DNA of 34,697 nt from Celeribacter baekdonensis B30 (GTDB lineage Bacteria; Pseudomonadota; Alphaproteobacteria; Rhodobacterales; Rhodobacteraceae). The translations under genes were made by a program, and so were the position numbers. The stretch is taken from the NCBI RefSeq assembly GCF_000299875.1, contig NZ_AMRK01000020.1:1-34697 (forward strand). The letters run 5' to 3'. Positions within the stretch are counted from its first letter, which is position 1. Each line of letters starts with the position of its first letter. Below, piece after piece: positions 15,198-23,528 of this stretch. The notes under the pieces were generated by a model. That model ran no database searches. It saw only the letters and a list, made by a program, of their open reading frames with translations, and was not told where the DNA came from.

Positions 15198-16222
15198 TGG
15201 GCGTCGTCAGCTGGATGGTCGGAACGGCAGACGCGTTCCTTGTCGATGCGGCTGAGTCCCAGTTCGGGGCCGTGGCAAGCAATACCGGCACGATCGTCCT
15301 GCTGATGGTCACGCTTTCGCTAATCGGCGTCTGCATCAACATGGCATTCCAGTTCCGCAGCATGGATGGGGCCAGCTTCTTCTGGTACCTGATCAAGCTG
15401 ATGCTGATAGGGCTCTTCGCCTTCAACTGGGCAAACTTCAATGCAGTAGCGAACGCCGTCATTGGAGGCTTGGACTACGTCGCTGGCGCACTAGTGTCTT
15501 CGGTTGGCGGCGGAGGAGCCGGAGCCACACACTTTGCCGGCGAATTCGACATCCTGATCGAAAAATTCAGCCAGTACCTGAATGCCATCGGCAGCAATTT
15601 GAACTGGATGACGGGCGCGATCCTAGGCGGCATCGGGCTTATTCTTTTGAGCCTCCTTGGCTTCATGACCGGCATCGTCCTCATATTCGCCAAGATGATG
15701 CTGACCCTCATGCTCGGCCTTGCTCCGATCATGATCGCTCTGTCGCTCTTCGACGCGACCAAGGATTTCTTCCATAGGTGGGTCTCGACGACGGTCAGCT
15801 ATGCCTTCTACCCCATCGTCATCGCAGCAATGTTTTCGACCGTCGTCGGCATGGCGAATTCGCTTCTCGCGCAGCTCGGTGATCCAAACTCGGCAACCAA
15901 CATCGGATCGCTCGTGCCGTTCTTCGTCATGGTGTTCCTAGCCAAGGGCTTCGTCGCTGCAACGCCCCTGATTGTGCGGGGGATCTCTGGGAACCTGATG
16001 GTAGCCGCAGCGCCCGCTGTGGTCGCTGGATCGACCGGGATCATGCGGGGGATCTTCAATACCGACGGCGTGAAGGGCCGGGCGCGGATCGGTGCGCTCA
16101 CGACAAGCGAAGTAATCGGACGAGGCGCGGTGCAGACGCCTGCCGCTGTGCGGAGCGCCGCGGCAACGACAAGCGCGCAGGTGGTCAGAATGGCGGAACG
16201 GGCAAAACGTTTGCGAGAGTAG
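15197..16222 (+). CDS. virB6: VirB6-like polytopic membrane protein
   Basis: 341-aa VirB6/TrbL inner-membrane protein with about six hydrophobic segments (around 29-50, 63-85, 139-160, 165-190, 205-225, 240-265) and a basic C-terminal tail. It is encoded last, after virB11, instead of between virB5 and virB8 as in the Ti operon. Start ATG shares a base with the previous stop (TAATG). VirB6 contacts the DNA substrate and helps form the inner-membrane translocation path. Confidence 0.92.
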   Translation: MGVVSWMVGTADAFLVDAAESQFGAVASNTGTIVLLMVTLSLIGVCINMAFQFRSMDGASFFWYLIKLMLIGLFAFNWANFNAVANAVIGGLDYVAGALVSSVGGGGAGATHFAGEFDILIEKFSQYLNAIGSNLNWMTGAILGGIGLILLSLLGFMTGIVLIFAKMMLTLMLGLAPIMIALSLFDATKDFFHRWVSTTVSYAFYPIVIAAMFSTVVGMANSLLAQLGDPNSATNIGSLVPFFVMVFLAKGFVAATPLIVRGISGNLMVAAAPAVVAGSTGIMRGIFNTDGVKGRARIGALTTSEVIGRGAVQTPAAVRSAAATTSAQVVRMAERAKRLRE

Positions 16223-16342
16223 AAAGGAGAAAGCAGCCTTTCGCCGCACTGTGCATGAACTCACACAATGCGGGACTTTCCGCACCTTCTGCTGTTCGAC
16301 CGAATCAAGCGTGCAGGCCGTGAGGCGTTGACGAGTACGCTT

Positions 16343-17062
16343 TCAGCCTCCGAAGATATTAAGCGCTGTTCCGTTCTCAACGATGATGGTTGCGCCGATC
16401 CATAGCGCTGCTATCCCGATTGCTCCAGAGGTCCCAATTCGAAGCCAATTCGCCCCGCGCTGAGCTAGCAGCAACGGAAAGCTGACCACCGTGGACAACG
16501 CCGCCATTCCGGCCATCGAACCCAGTCCAAACACGGCGAAATACGCCAAAGCTTGGCTAATGTTCTGTGTCGCGCTGATTGCTAGCACCAAGAGCGCTCC
16601 TGAGCCTGCGGCGCCGTGAACCAGCCCGATACCAAGGGCCTTGGCGTTGGTCCTGTGGTGGCTGTGGTTGTGCCACACCTCGCCGTGAGGCAGCGTCTCT
16701 CCCTTGTGCGAATGGGCGTGCATGTGCTGGGAGCCGTCATGTTCGTGCATGTGGATGTGTACGCGGTCTCGGTGCAACCGCCAAAGTGTCTGCGTGCCGA
16801 GCGCCACGATCATCACGCCAACCGCAAATTCAAGTCCTGCTTGCATTTGGCCCGAAATTGTAAGGCCCAGCAGCACTACAGCAGCGCAGAAACCGAATAA
16901 CGCGAGTGTATGTCCCAGCCCCCAGAATGCCCCACGGGCAATCAGCGCTCGGCGGCTGCCCTTCTGAGCCAGCATGTTGGATACGGCGGTCAAGTGATCG
17001 GTCTCAAGCGCGTGCCCCATGCCGATGACGAAGGCGAGCAATAGGATCGCGGAGTAACTCAT
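16343..17062 (-). CDS. NicO/UreH-type metal transporter
   Basis: 239-aa polytopic membrane protein of the nickel/cobalt transporter superfamily. The first helix carries HALETDHLTAVS, the family's metal-binding signature (HA-x3-DH), and a second signature-like VHGAAGSGALL follows; between them is a His-rich cytoplasmic loop (about residues 97-135: HIHMHEH, HMHAHSH, NHSHH) typical of transporters handling Ni, Co or a related metal. Six or so membrane segments. It is cargo in the transfer region, convergent with virB6 and downstream of virD4. Direction of transport and metal are not decidable; RcnA-like efflux and UreH-like uptake both have such loops. Confidence 0.82.
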   Translation of the reverse strand: MSYSAILLLAFVIGMGHALETDHLTAVSNMLAQKGSRRALIARGAFWGLGHTLALFGFCAAVVLLGLTISGQMQAGLEFAVGVMIVALGTQTLWRLHRDRVHIHMHEHDGSQHMHAHSHKGETLPHGEVWHNHSHHRTNAKALGIGLVHGAAGSGALLVLAISATQNISQALAYFAVFGLGSMAGMAALSTVVSFPLLLAQRGANWLRIGTSGAIGIAALWIGATIIVENGTALNIFGG

Positions 17063-17172
17063 GCCTTAGACCTCATGTATTGAGCCCGGGACGCATCACC
17101 GGAATAGGCGCCGTCCCACCATTCCTGCAGGACCAACAGCGCCCTTCTAAACCACCGCTTCGAACTTCCCAT
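17059..17172 (-). CDS. Possible 37-aa leader peptide/ORF coupled to the NicO gene
   Basis: A short reading frame from ATG at 17172 to TGA at 17061-17059, whose stop overlaps the NicO-type transporter start by 4 bp (ATGA). The product begins MGSSKRWFRRALLVLQEWW and is basic and Trp-rich. A Gly-rich stretch with GGGGG (rc) precedes the start. It may be a small coupled gene, or the degraded end of a longer one; the surrounding 17060-17375 segment otherwise holds nothing I can identify. Confidence 0.3.
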   Translation of the reverse strand: MGSSKRWFRRALLVLQEWWDGAYSGDASRAQYMRSKA

Positions 17173-17375
17173 GCGGCCCCCTTCCCGATCGCAGTTGTCG
17201 ACGATGCGCGCAACCCGTCACGCCAGACCGCATCCCGTGTCTGGCATGACGGCCATACGTGCCTTCTGCTACCAATGGCCGGAACGCGGTCAAGACCGCA
17301 TGTGCAGCTGTCGTCCGCAAAGGGCTCTTCAGTTACATTCGCCGCGAGGAGAATGAACGTCAACTCCTGCGAAAC

Positions 17376-19331
17376 TCATCCGTGCTCCGCGATGATAGCT
17401 CTCGTTGTCTGAACTGCCGAAGCAAGCGTTGTCCGGTCTGTGTTCGTGATACCTAGGCCCTCAACATCAAGCGACAGCTGGCCCTGGCCACCGCCGCTTG
17501 CAGCGACACGAGCCGCGCGGCCGCGGGCCTTCGCTGCGCTGACAGGGTCGGTTTTCGATACGTTGGGCGCATTCGGGCCGACGTCCCGCGGTCCCGCAGC
17601 CGCCCGCACCTCCTGCAGTTCTTGCTTCAGCCTAGCCACCGTCTCGCGGGTCTCGGACATCTGCCGATCCCGCCTCAGTTTGTCCTCGTCTGGATATGGG
17701 AAGCTTCCCGATTGACCGGCGTGCAGAATCTGCAATGCCGGATCCTCAAAATACTTCACCCTTCTCCCGCGGATGGGCATCTGCGCGTCGATCACGAGAA
17801 TGACCTCGTCGAGGTCCATGCGTCGGGCCTCATCCTCGGTCAGGAGCGGGGTATCTTCTGTCCTCTCCGAGACGCTGCGCCCTTCGAATGGATTGCGTCC
17901 AACAGCACGGGAGCGGGTCACCACACGCTTGGTGGTCTTGCCGACAGCCTGGCTCAATTCCTCGATGGTCTTCTGCTCGGATGGGGTGAGGTAGAGCTTT
18001 ACCCCGGCGCCGCCCTGCAGCGACCTGCGGGTGTTTTCACCATAGATCTCGTCCAGCGCCGGGATCGTCTGGGTCACGATGGCGAGGTTGCCGCCGAAGG
18101 AGCGCAGCGTCTTTATGCTTTCGGCGACGATTGGCATTTTCCCGAGCCGGTCAAACTCGTCGAGCATGATCATCACCGGCCAGGGCTCGTCATCGCCGGG
18201 TTCCTGTGCTTGCAGCGAGGCGATCAGGTCCGAGAAGAAGAGGCGGATCAGCGGGGCAAGCGGGCGGATCATCTCGGATTCGACCGCAAGATAGATCGCA
18301 TGTGGGCGGCGGCGGATATCCCGGAAGGAAAAGTCAGAGGTCGCGGTGGCCGCGTCGATCGCGCGGTTGTCCCAGGTGTCGAGACCCGATGTCATGAGAA
18401 GCGAGAGGTAGGAGGTGAGGGTGTCGTTGTTGGTCGAGGCCATACGCTCGAAGATCAGTTTGGCCGAGGTGTTCTTCACCTCCTGCGAACGCTTCAGATA
18501 TTCCTTCTGCTTGTCGCCCCCCGAGGCGGTGATGCGGTAGATCTCGCCGATGGTCGGCACGCCGCGCTCGAAAGCCAGAAGACCGGCCGCCACGAACAAG
18601 TCGATACCGCCTGCGAGAAGGCCGCTCAGCTTTTCGTTGTCGGTCTGCAGGAAGAGCTTCGCGGTGAGTTTAAGCTCCATCTGCTGCCGGTCGGGGTTGG
18701 TCATGGCAGCAATGCGCGCCAGCGGATTATAGCGATGTGTTGGTCGGTCCCAGTCGGTCGGCGCGAAGCGGAAAACCTTGTCCCCCATGCTGGCGCGGAA
18801 GCGCGAGGTCTCGCGGAAGTTCTCGCCTTTCACGTCGAGCACCACGGCGGAGCCCTTGTAGGTCAGCAGGTTCGGGATCACGAACCCCACGCCCTTGCCC
18901 CGGCCCGTGGGCGCCACGATCAGCGCGTGGGGGAAGGTTTTTGAGACTAGGAACGGGCGCTTGGATTTCGGGGAGCCGAGCTTGCCCAGAAGGAAGCCGC
19001 CGCCGGGCTTGGCAAAGAAACCGTTCCTCTTCATCTCGCTGCGAGTCTGCCAATGCGTCGTCCCGAAGCGGGTCAATGCATCCCCCAGAAGCGTGACGCT
19101 CAGCATCAGCGATGCCAGACCGAAGCCGCCAAGTATGAGGTTCACCCAGAGGAAGTCTTTTGGTGCGGACTGAGACAGACCCCGATATTCGCGGGCAAGC
19201 AGGGTGACGTCGAAACGCGTGGGAGAAAGCCCATAGCGGAACATGACAAAGCCGGTCGCCACGACATAGCCCATGGCGAGACCGACCAGCACGAGGCTCA
19301 ACACTCCTAGGGCAATCTTGCCTTTATCCAT
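17376..19331 (-). CDS. virD4: VirD4/TraG type IV coupling protein
   Basis: 651-aa coupling ATPase that docks the relaxosome to the secretion channel. Two N-terminal transmembrane helices (about 7-30 and 61-85) are followed by the nucleotide-binding domain with Walker A APTGRGKGVG (140-149) and Walker B VMIMLDEFDRLGKM; the C-terminus is polar and disordered-looking. The start at 19331 overlaps the relaxase stop by 8 bp, whereas a start at 19352 would lie further inside it. It is the last transfer gene of the minus-strand mob operon, opposite in direction to virB. Confidence 0.94.
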   Translation of the reverse strand: MDKGKIALGVLSLVLVGLAMGYVVATGFVMFRYGLSPTRFDVTLLAREYRGLSQSAPKDFLWVNLILGGFGLASLMLSVTLLGDALTRFGTTHWQTRSEMKRNGFFAKPGGGFLLGKLGSPKSKRPFLVSKTFPHALIVAPTGRGKGVGFVIPNLLTYKGSAVVLDVKGENFRETSRFRASMGDKVFRFAPTDWDRPTHRYNPLARIAAMTNPDRQQMELKLTAKLFLQTDNEKLSGLLAGGIDLFVAAGLLAFERGVPTIGEIYRITASGGDKQKEYLKRSQEVKNTSAKLIFERMASTNNDTLTSYLSLLMTSGLDTWDNRAIDAATATSDFSFRDIRRRPHAIYLAVESEMIRPLAPLIRLFFSDLIASLQAQEPGDDEPWPVMIMLDEFDRLGKMPIVAESIKTLRSFGGNLAIVTQTIPALDEIYGENTRRSLQGGAGVKLYLTPSEQKTIEELSQAVGKTTKRVVTRSRAVGRNPFEGRSVSERTEDTPLLTEDEARRMDLDEVILVIDAQMPIRGRRVKYFEDPALQILHAGQSGSFPYPDEDKLRRDRQMSETRETVARLKQELQEVRAAAGPRDVGPNAPNVSKTDPVSAAKARGRAARVAASGGGQGQLSLDVEGLGITNTDRTTLASAVQTTRAIIAEHG

Positions 19332-21672
19332 GGGTGATCCCCTTCTCACCATGTGCCGCGGCGTGGCGTGCGCGCTGCGCCTCTATCTGTTCTTCCGCCA
19401 ATGCATCGAGAACGCGCTCCATGGCCGGGCCATGCGCAGTGACCTCGCTGCTCTGGAGATAGGTTCTAGCGAGTTCCAGCTGGCGGAGCGGATCCTCAGT
19501 GAACTTATCGAGGACTTCTGCGTTTCCGGCCCGCAGCGCGTCGATTGCGTCGGGGCTTAGCCGTTCGTTGACCTGCCGGACGATGTCATGTCGCTCTGCC
19601 TCGGAGAGCGGGCCCTCGACGTCTGCGTTTCGCACAAAGGCCATGACGGTTGGCGCTGTCTCTTCCAGATACCGGCGCTCGGCGTAGTCTTGTCGCGCCT
19701 GGTCCTCGATAATGAGGCTGCGCTCGCTGATATAGGCACGCGACGCGCCGAGCGAACGAAGGTGGTTGATTTCGTCCTGGACGGCCTGCCCAAACTCGTC
19801 ATCCGGCATCTCCGTGCGATAGCGGGCGAGGGTACGGAGCTCTTCGGTAATCGGACCGAGATGATCCGAAGGATCCCGCAAGGCGAGGTCCATGTCGCCA
19901 GCATGAAGTGTGCGGTCCTGTTCCGATACCGCATATTGCGGCGGCATTCGACTGTCAGTCATCTGTTCCCAAGCCATCGAGGCCAATTCGGCATGCTGCG
20001 GAGATCTCTGCGCATAGGCGTCGAACGCAACGCGGGCCTCCTCCACCTCCACGGCGCCCGCCCGCCGCACCGAGGGGTCGTCGGAGAACGGATGATCGAA
20101 ATCCGTCCGGCGGAACTGCGCCACCAGCGCTCTGAACGCCTGCCGCTCCGATGGGGCAAAGATGTCGGACCCATCTTGCGCGAGATCACTCCCAGGTGTC
20201 GTCAACCGCTCATCAAGCGCTGCCTCAGCGTTATCCACCTCGTCGACCTCGGTTGGCGCACGCAGGACGCGTACATCGGTCAGAACATCGCCCAACCGAA
20301 CATGCGTGGCTTCCAGCCGGTCGAGCGCTTCTTCCCGGTCCGCAGATTTCTCCAGATCAAGGCCACCTTCTTTGGCAATCGCCTGAAGATCCTGTGCCAG
20401 CCACTGGCGTTCCAATGTGGCATTGCCTGCCCCCTCCCGCAGCCGCGCGGCCACAGCCTCGGCATCGATGCCTGTGCCTTGCAACGCCTCGGCCAGCTTT
20501 GGTGCCACCTCTCCATCGTCAAGACGCGCGAGGTGATCTTCACTTAAGTTCGGCCTTGCATAGATGCCGTCCCGGGACGGGGCATCGACCAGGGCGGCGG
20601 AGCGATCCCCGAGCGGGTTCAAATGCGCGACCGAGGCCAGCACGTCGGTCAGCTTGCGCTCGATCACCGGCCTCTCGGCCGCCGGCGCCCTGTCGATTGC
20701 CGCCTCGATCTGGCGAATGTTCTGAGAAAACTCGGTGATCAGCGTGTCGAACGCTGGCTCAACTTGGGACATGTAGATGGCTCCGTCAGATTGAATCTGA
20801 CCGCCACTGGCAAGGATGGTGCTGGCCCTCTCAAGCGCATCGGCCACGTCGTCGAAATTCGAACGTGACGCCTCCGCCGCGAGCCCGTGGTAGATCAAAG
20901 CGTTGCTTCGGACAGTTTCCAGCGCAGCCGCCAGGTCAGCGCCGGTTCTCTGGCGCTCGACAGGGGGACGACCTTCGTCGCGAGCCTTGTAGATTTCATC
21001 GATCTCGGCGCGGTAGGTCGTGACGCCGCGATCCAGACGACGCGTCGCCTCAAGGCGGATCCCATGAACCCGGGCCGCCTCGACCATCGCCTCGCGAAAG
21101 GCGTCGTAGTTGAAGTGATGATCCTTCCCGAGAAAGAACATTTCGCCATCCTTGCTGCGGCGGTTCAGAACGATATGCGCATGTGGATGCGCGCGATCTT
21201 GGTGTATTGCAGCAATATAGTCGAATTGCGAGCCCTCACCTTGAAAGAACTTCTCGCAGACGGCCTGGGTGATATCGCGCACCTCTTCACCACTGGTCCC
21301 AACCGGGAATGCCATCAGCAGATGCGACGTATGGCCAAGCTTGGGGCTGTAGCGCTCTTTCCACTGGTTCTCGAACCGCCGCGCCACTCGGTTGATCTCG
21401 GCTTCCGAGAGTTGCTTCTTCCCGTCATGGGTGCCGCGGCTGTCGAGGATATGGGTCGACTTCGTCGTAAGATAGGTGAGCTGCGCCCGTAGCTGCGCCC
21501 CGGTGTGACAGCCCCCTTTCGAGATAGCCTTGAAGATCGCTGGCGAATGGCCGCGCGCGGCCCGAACCATCTGCGCGCCCTTGGAAAGCCCCTGCCAGGA
21601 TCCCGAAACCCGGCTCCAGCCGCGGTCAAAGAGCGCCGGGTCGATGCCACGGACCCGGTCACTCCGCGCCAT
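19324..21672 (-). CDS. MOBP/VirD2-like relaxase
   Basis: 782-aa conjugative relaxase that would nick oriT and pilot the strand into the recipient. The N-terminal nuclease domain shows the candidate catalytic Tyr67 in QLTYLTTKS and the metal-binding histidine motif HQDRAHPHAHIVLN (His162, His164, His166), the arrangement of VirD2-type MOBP relaxases. The long C-terminal part (about 300-782) is acidic, Ala/Glu-rich and probably helical, with no recognised domain. Start at 21672 follows a GGGATGAG site; another ATG is at 21678. It overlaps mobC by 14 bp and virD4 by 8 bp, giving a mobC-relaxase-virD4 operon. Confidence 0.9.
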   Translation of the reverse strand: MARSDRVRGIDPALFDRGWSRVSGSWQGLSKGAQMVRAARGHSPAIFKAISKGGCHTGAQLRAQLTYLTTKSTHILDSRGTHDGKKQLSEAEINRVARRFENQWKERYSPKLGHTSHLLMAFPVGTSGEEVRDITQAVCEKFFQGEGSQFDYIAAIHQDRAHPHAHIVLNRRSKDGEMFFLGKDHHFNYDAFREAMVEAARVHGIRLEATRRLDRGVTTYRAEIDEIYKARDEGRPPVERQRTGADLAAALETVRSNALIYHGLAAEASRSNFDDVADALERASTILASGGQIQSDGAIYMSQVEPAFDTLITEFSQNIRQIEAAIDRAPAAERPVIERKLTDVLASVAHLNPLGDRSAALVDAPSRDGIYARPNLSEDHLARLDDGEVAPKLAEALQGTGIDAEAVAARLREGAGNATLERQWLAQDLQAIAKEGGLDLEKSADREEALDRLEATHVRLGDVLTDVRVLRAPTEVDEVDNAEAALDERLTTPGSDLAQDGSDIFAPSERQAFRALVAQFRRTDFDHPFSDDPSVRRAGAVEVEEARVAFDAYAQRSPQHAELASMAWEQMTDSRMPPQYAVSEQDRTLHAGDMDLALRDPSDHLGPITEELRTLARYRTEMPDDEFGQAVQDEINHLRSLGASRAYISERSLIIEDQARQDYAERRYLEETAPTVMAFVRNADVEGPLSEAERHDIVRQVNERLSPDAIDALRAGNAEVLDKFTEDPLRQLELARTYLQSSEVTAHGPAMERVLDALAEEQIEAQRARHAAAHGEKGITHG

Positions 21673-22246
21673 TCTCATCCCTACCGGCGAAGCCCGCCAG
21701 AGCAGAACTGATCTCAAGGTCCAGCACGCTGCGCCGAGCACGCGACATCTCCTGGACCTGGTCGGCCAGATCGAAGACCAGACCCGCAAGGGCGCGGACG
21801 TCACGGTGACTTGAGGCCGGGTAGGACAGTCTCTCGCCCCGCACCTTGGCCTCGTTCAGACGTCGCGCGATCTGGTTCACGTTGTTGCCGACCCGGTTGA
21901 GCGCGGCGCCGAGGCTGCGCAACTCGTCGCACATCTCGTCGTCGGGCAGGAAGACACCTTCGGCCGCCAGCATCAGGCGGCGCATCGCATTCGAGCGGTG
22001 CGCAATCCCGCGCCGCGACAGCGCCGCGTCGAACCGGCGCAGGTCGTCGTCCGAGACCCGGATCCCCACAACCCGCGATCGGCTGCCGTTCGCTGTCTGA
22101 CGCTCGTCCCGGTGGTTCACCACGTTGTAGATCGTCTTCAGGCTGACATCGTAGCGCGCGGCCAATGACGCCGCGGAGACGCCGTTCCGGCGCTCCTGGG
22201 CGATGGTCAATCGCTCGATCTCTGACAGTCTGCGGCGGCGGGGCAT
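21659..22246 (-). CDS. mobC: MobC-like relaxosome protein with N-terminal helix-turn-helix
   Basis: 195 aa from ATG 22246; an in-frame TTG at 22276 would add ten residues (MARNRNVNFK) and abuts the oriT-like repeat, and neither start has a strong ribosome-binding site. The N-terminal part is a Hin/transposase-like helix-turn-helix (ERLTIAQERRNGVSAASLAA, then RYDVSLKTIYNVV). The middle has a short ribbon-helix-helix-like strand (VVGIRVSDDDL), and the C-terminal half contains LNRVGNNVNQIARRLNEA, the hallmark of MobC proteins. It likely melts or bends oriT DNA for the relaxase and may repress its own operon. It lies next to a strong inverted repeat. Confidence 0.85.
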   Translation of the reverse strand: MPRRRRLSEIERLTIAQERRNGVSAASLAARYDVSLKTIYNVVNHRDERQTANGSRSRVVGIRVSDDDLRRFDAALSRRGIAHRSNAMRRLMLAAEGVFLPDDEMCDELRSLGAALNRVGNNVNQIARRLNEAKVRGERLSYPASSHRDVRALAGLVFDLADQVQEMSRARRSVLDLEISSALAGFAGRDENGAE

Positions 22247-22280
22247 TTTGAAGTTAACGTTCCTATTTCTTGCCAACTTC

Positions 22281-22333
22281 GTACAAGCCCGCCGACTCCC
22301 AACGCAAGTGGAGTCGGCTATAAGGGCTTGTAC
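22281..22333. other. Candidate oriT inverted repeat
   Basis: Two perfectly paired arm segments: GTACAAGCCC (22281-22290) with GGGCTTGTAC (22324-22333), and GCCGACTCC (22291-22299) with GGAGTCGGC (22310-22318). The right side has a 5-nt bulge TATAA (22319-22323) and the loop is CAACGCAAGT. It lies between divergent mobC and virC1-like genes, where oriT is expected, and resembles the relaxase-binding hairpin beside nic in other systems. I cannot place nic from known consensus sequences. Confidence 0.6.
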
Positions 22334-22343
22334 TCAATGTAGA

Positions 22344-22366
22344 AAATCGCCCTGCAGGGGCGATTT
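22344..22366. repeat. Perfect 9-bp inverted repeat beside the oriT candidate
   Basis: AAATCGCCC (22344-22352) and GGGCGATTT (22358-22366) around a 5-nt centre TGCAG. It lies 10 bp from the oriT-like repeat. It could be an accessory relaxosome or VirC binding site, or an operator for mobC. Confidence 0.6.
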
Positions 22367-22450
22367 CCCGTCCTTTGTCAAATGGATCGCGCTTCGCGCT
22401 CATGGCACCACGCGATGCGGTCCCCGCATCGCGTATCGCGTCTTTGGCGC

Positions 22451-22481
22451 CCCGTCCCTTGCACCCCGCAAGACGGGTTTT
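22451..22481 (+). terminator. Terminator-like hairpin with T-tract
   Basis: Stem CCCGT+CTTGC against GCAAG+ACGGG (2-nt bulge CC, loop ACCCC), followed directly by TTTTG. On the plus strand it would end transcripts entering the virC1-like gene from the oriT side; no plus-strand gene ends there, so it might terminate a small RNA. The T-tract is short, hence modest confidence. Confidence 0.4.
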
Positions 22482-22722
22482 GCCGCGTGCTGACCGTCTC
22501 GCGTCACCCGCGTAACGACATACGCGAGACTGCCTCCCGTCGTCTGGCGCGCGCTATCCGTCACCTGCATTCCGTCCGCAGTACATCGCCGAGCGCATCC
22601 CGACATTTGGAGGGTGTGTCGTGCCCCGCGACGAATGCTGAAGGCGCCACGGCAGACGTCGCACGGTCATCGCACAACGCCGCCCGCTGCATGCCAAACG
22701 CGGGTCGCATCCCGACTTCTGC

Positions 22723-22751
22723 TTGACCCCTCCGCCTCATGCGTTTAGCGA
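22723..22751 (+). promoter_or_regulatory. Possible promoter for the virC1/virC2-like genes
   Basis: TTGACC (22723-22728) followed after 17 nt by TAGCGA (22746-22751), about 50 bp upstream of the 22799 start. Two TTTAGC copies 11 nt apart (22744 and 22755) overlap or follow the -10 and could be a regulator site. The -10 match is weak. Confidence 0.3.
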
Positions 22752-22798
22752 CACTTTAGCATTATCGTTGCGATTCACTATTTTTGCCGAGGGTCAGA

Positions 22799-23518
22799 AT
22801 GCCGAACGAAAATCTTGTGGTGATCGCAGCGATGGCCCGGAAAGGGGGCAGTGGCAAAACGACGCTTTCGCGCGCCTTGATCAGCGCCGCGATCGCCGCC
22901 GGACGCAGAGTGATGTTGATCGACACGGACAGCACGAGAGTACTCGGTGCCTGGCATGCTCGGGCGGAAGCCGGTGGGCTGAGTTCGCCGCTTCTCTGCT
23001 CGGCCACCGTCGAAAGCGTGGCGGGTGTCGAGGATCAGATCGATCAGGTCTACATGGCAGGCACGGCAGACTTCATCTTCATCGATACCGCAGGGGTCGG
23101 TGCCGAATGGTCAGACGGCATCGCGGTGCTTGCGGACCACATTGTGACGCCCGTCATGCTGTCGACGTCTGATTTCGATGTCGGCGCGCAGACTGCCGAT
23201 TGGTATGAGAAGCTGAAATCCCGTGTTGACGACCCCTCCAGCCTTCCGCGCCACCACGTTGTCCTCAACATGGTCGACCCGAAAACGACCCGTGCTGACG
23301 CCGCCCTGATTGAAGAAGCGCTCACCCGTTTTCCGGTGATTGAGACCGTCATGATGCGACGGAACACTTACAAGGAGATGGACCAGAAGGGGCTTCTCCA
23401 CGCCTTGGCGCTGGAAAAGCAATCCGATCCGAACCCCCTTATGCGTCCACATGTACGTCATGTCGTCGAGGCGCTTGAGGAGGCGACGGACATTCTCAAC
23501 AACATTCTTGCTGCGTGA
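22799..23518 (+). CDS. VirC1/ParA-family ATPase
   Basis: 239-aa ParA/MinD-type ATPase with deviant Walker A KGGSGKTT (15-22), LIDTDS, and FIFIDTAGV. No N-terminal DNA-binding domain, so it is of the short ParA type to which VirC1 belongs. GAGGG 6 nt upstream supports the 22799 start. Its partner gene (23529) is VirC2-like, and the pair is divergent from mobC-relaxase-virD4 across the oriT candidate, the same logic as virC and virD in Ti plasmids. VirC1 boosts conversion and polar recruitment of the transfer intermediate. A partition role is an alternative, but no ParB-like gene is seen. Confidence 0.85.
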   Translation: MPNENLVVIAAMARKGGSGKTTLSRALISAAIAAGRRVMLIDTDSTRVLGAWHARAEAGGLSSPLLCSATVESVAGVEDQIDQVYMAGTADFIFIDTAGVGAEWSDGIAVLADHIVTPVMLSTSDFDVGAQTADWYEKLKSRVDDPSSLPRHHVVLNMVDPKTTRADAALIEEALTRFPVIETVMMRRNTYKEMDQKGLLHALALEKQSDPNPLMRPHVRHVVEALEEATDILNNILAA

Positions 23519-23528
23519 GGACAGTCGA

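Larger units (their letters stand above)
22367..22798. other. Non-coding, hairpin-rich segment upstream of virC1-like gene
   Basis: No convincing gene. Three more dyads follow one another: ACGCGATGCGG/CCGCATCGCGT with a 3-nt loop (22410-22434); a terminator-like hairpin CCCGT-CC-CTTGC/GCAAG-ACGGG followed by TTTT (22451-22481); and GTCTCGCGT/ACGCGAGAC with a 17-nt spacer (22496-22530). The 11-mer CGCATCCCGAC occurs twice (22594 and 22706). Likely contents are relaxosome accessory sites, VirC (overdrive-like) binding sites or a partition site. Confidence 0.5.

Noticed and set aside
16222-16242. GAAAGG/CCTTTC dyad after virB6 as a terminator
   Set aside because: Six-bp stem with a 9-nt loop and no T-tract; too weak to call, although a terminator is expected between the convergent genes.
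17080-17412. Frames on both strands in the 17060-17375 gap
   Set aside because: None shows a domain, signal or ribosome-binding site at normal spacing; only the coupled 37-codon frame was kept, at low confidence.
17622-18944. Plus-strand frame of about 440 aa opposite virD4
   Set aside because: No recognisable domain, and the minus strand encodes a complete VirD4 with both Walker motifs; antisense frames of this length are common in GC-rich DNA.
22382-22726. Plus-strand frame of 114 aa in the oriT-proximal region
   Set aside because: Arg/Ser/His-rich product with no domain, and the DNA is dominated by inverted repeats, so it is better read as a non-coding region.
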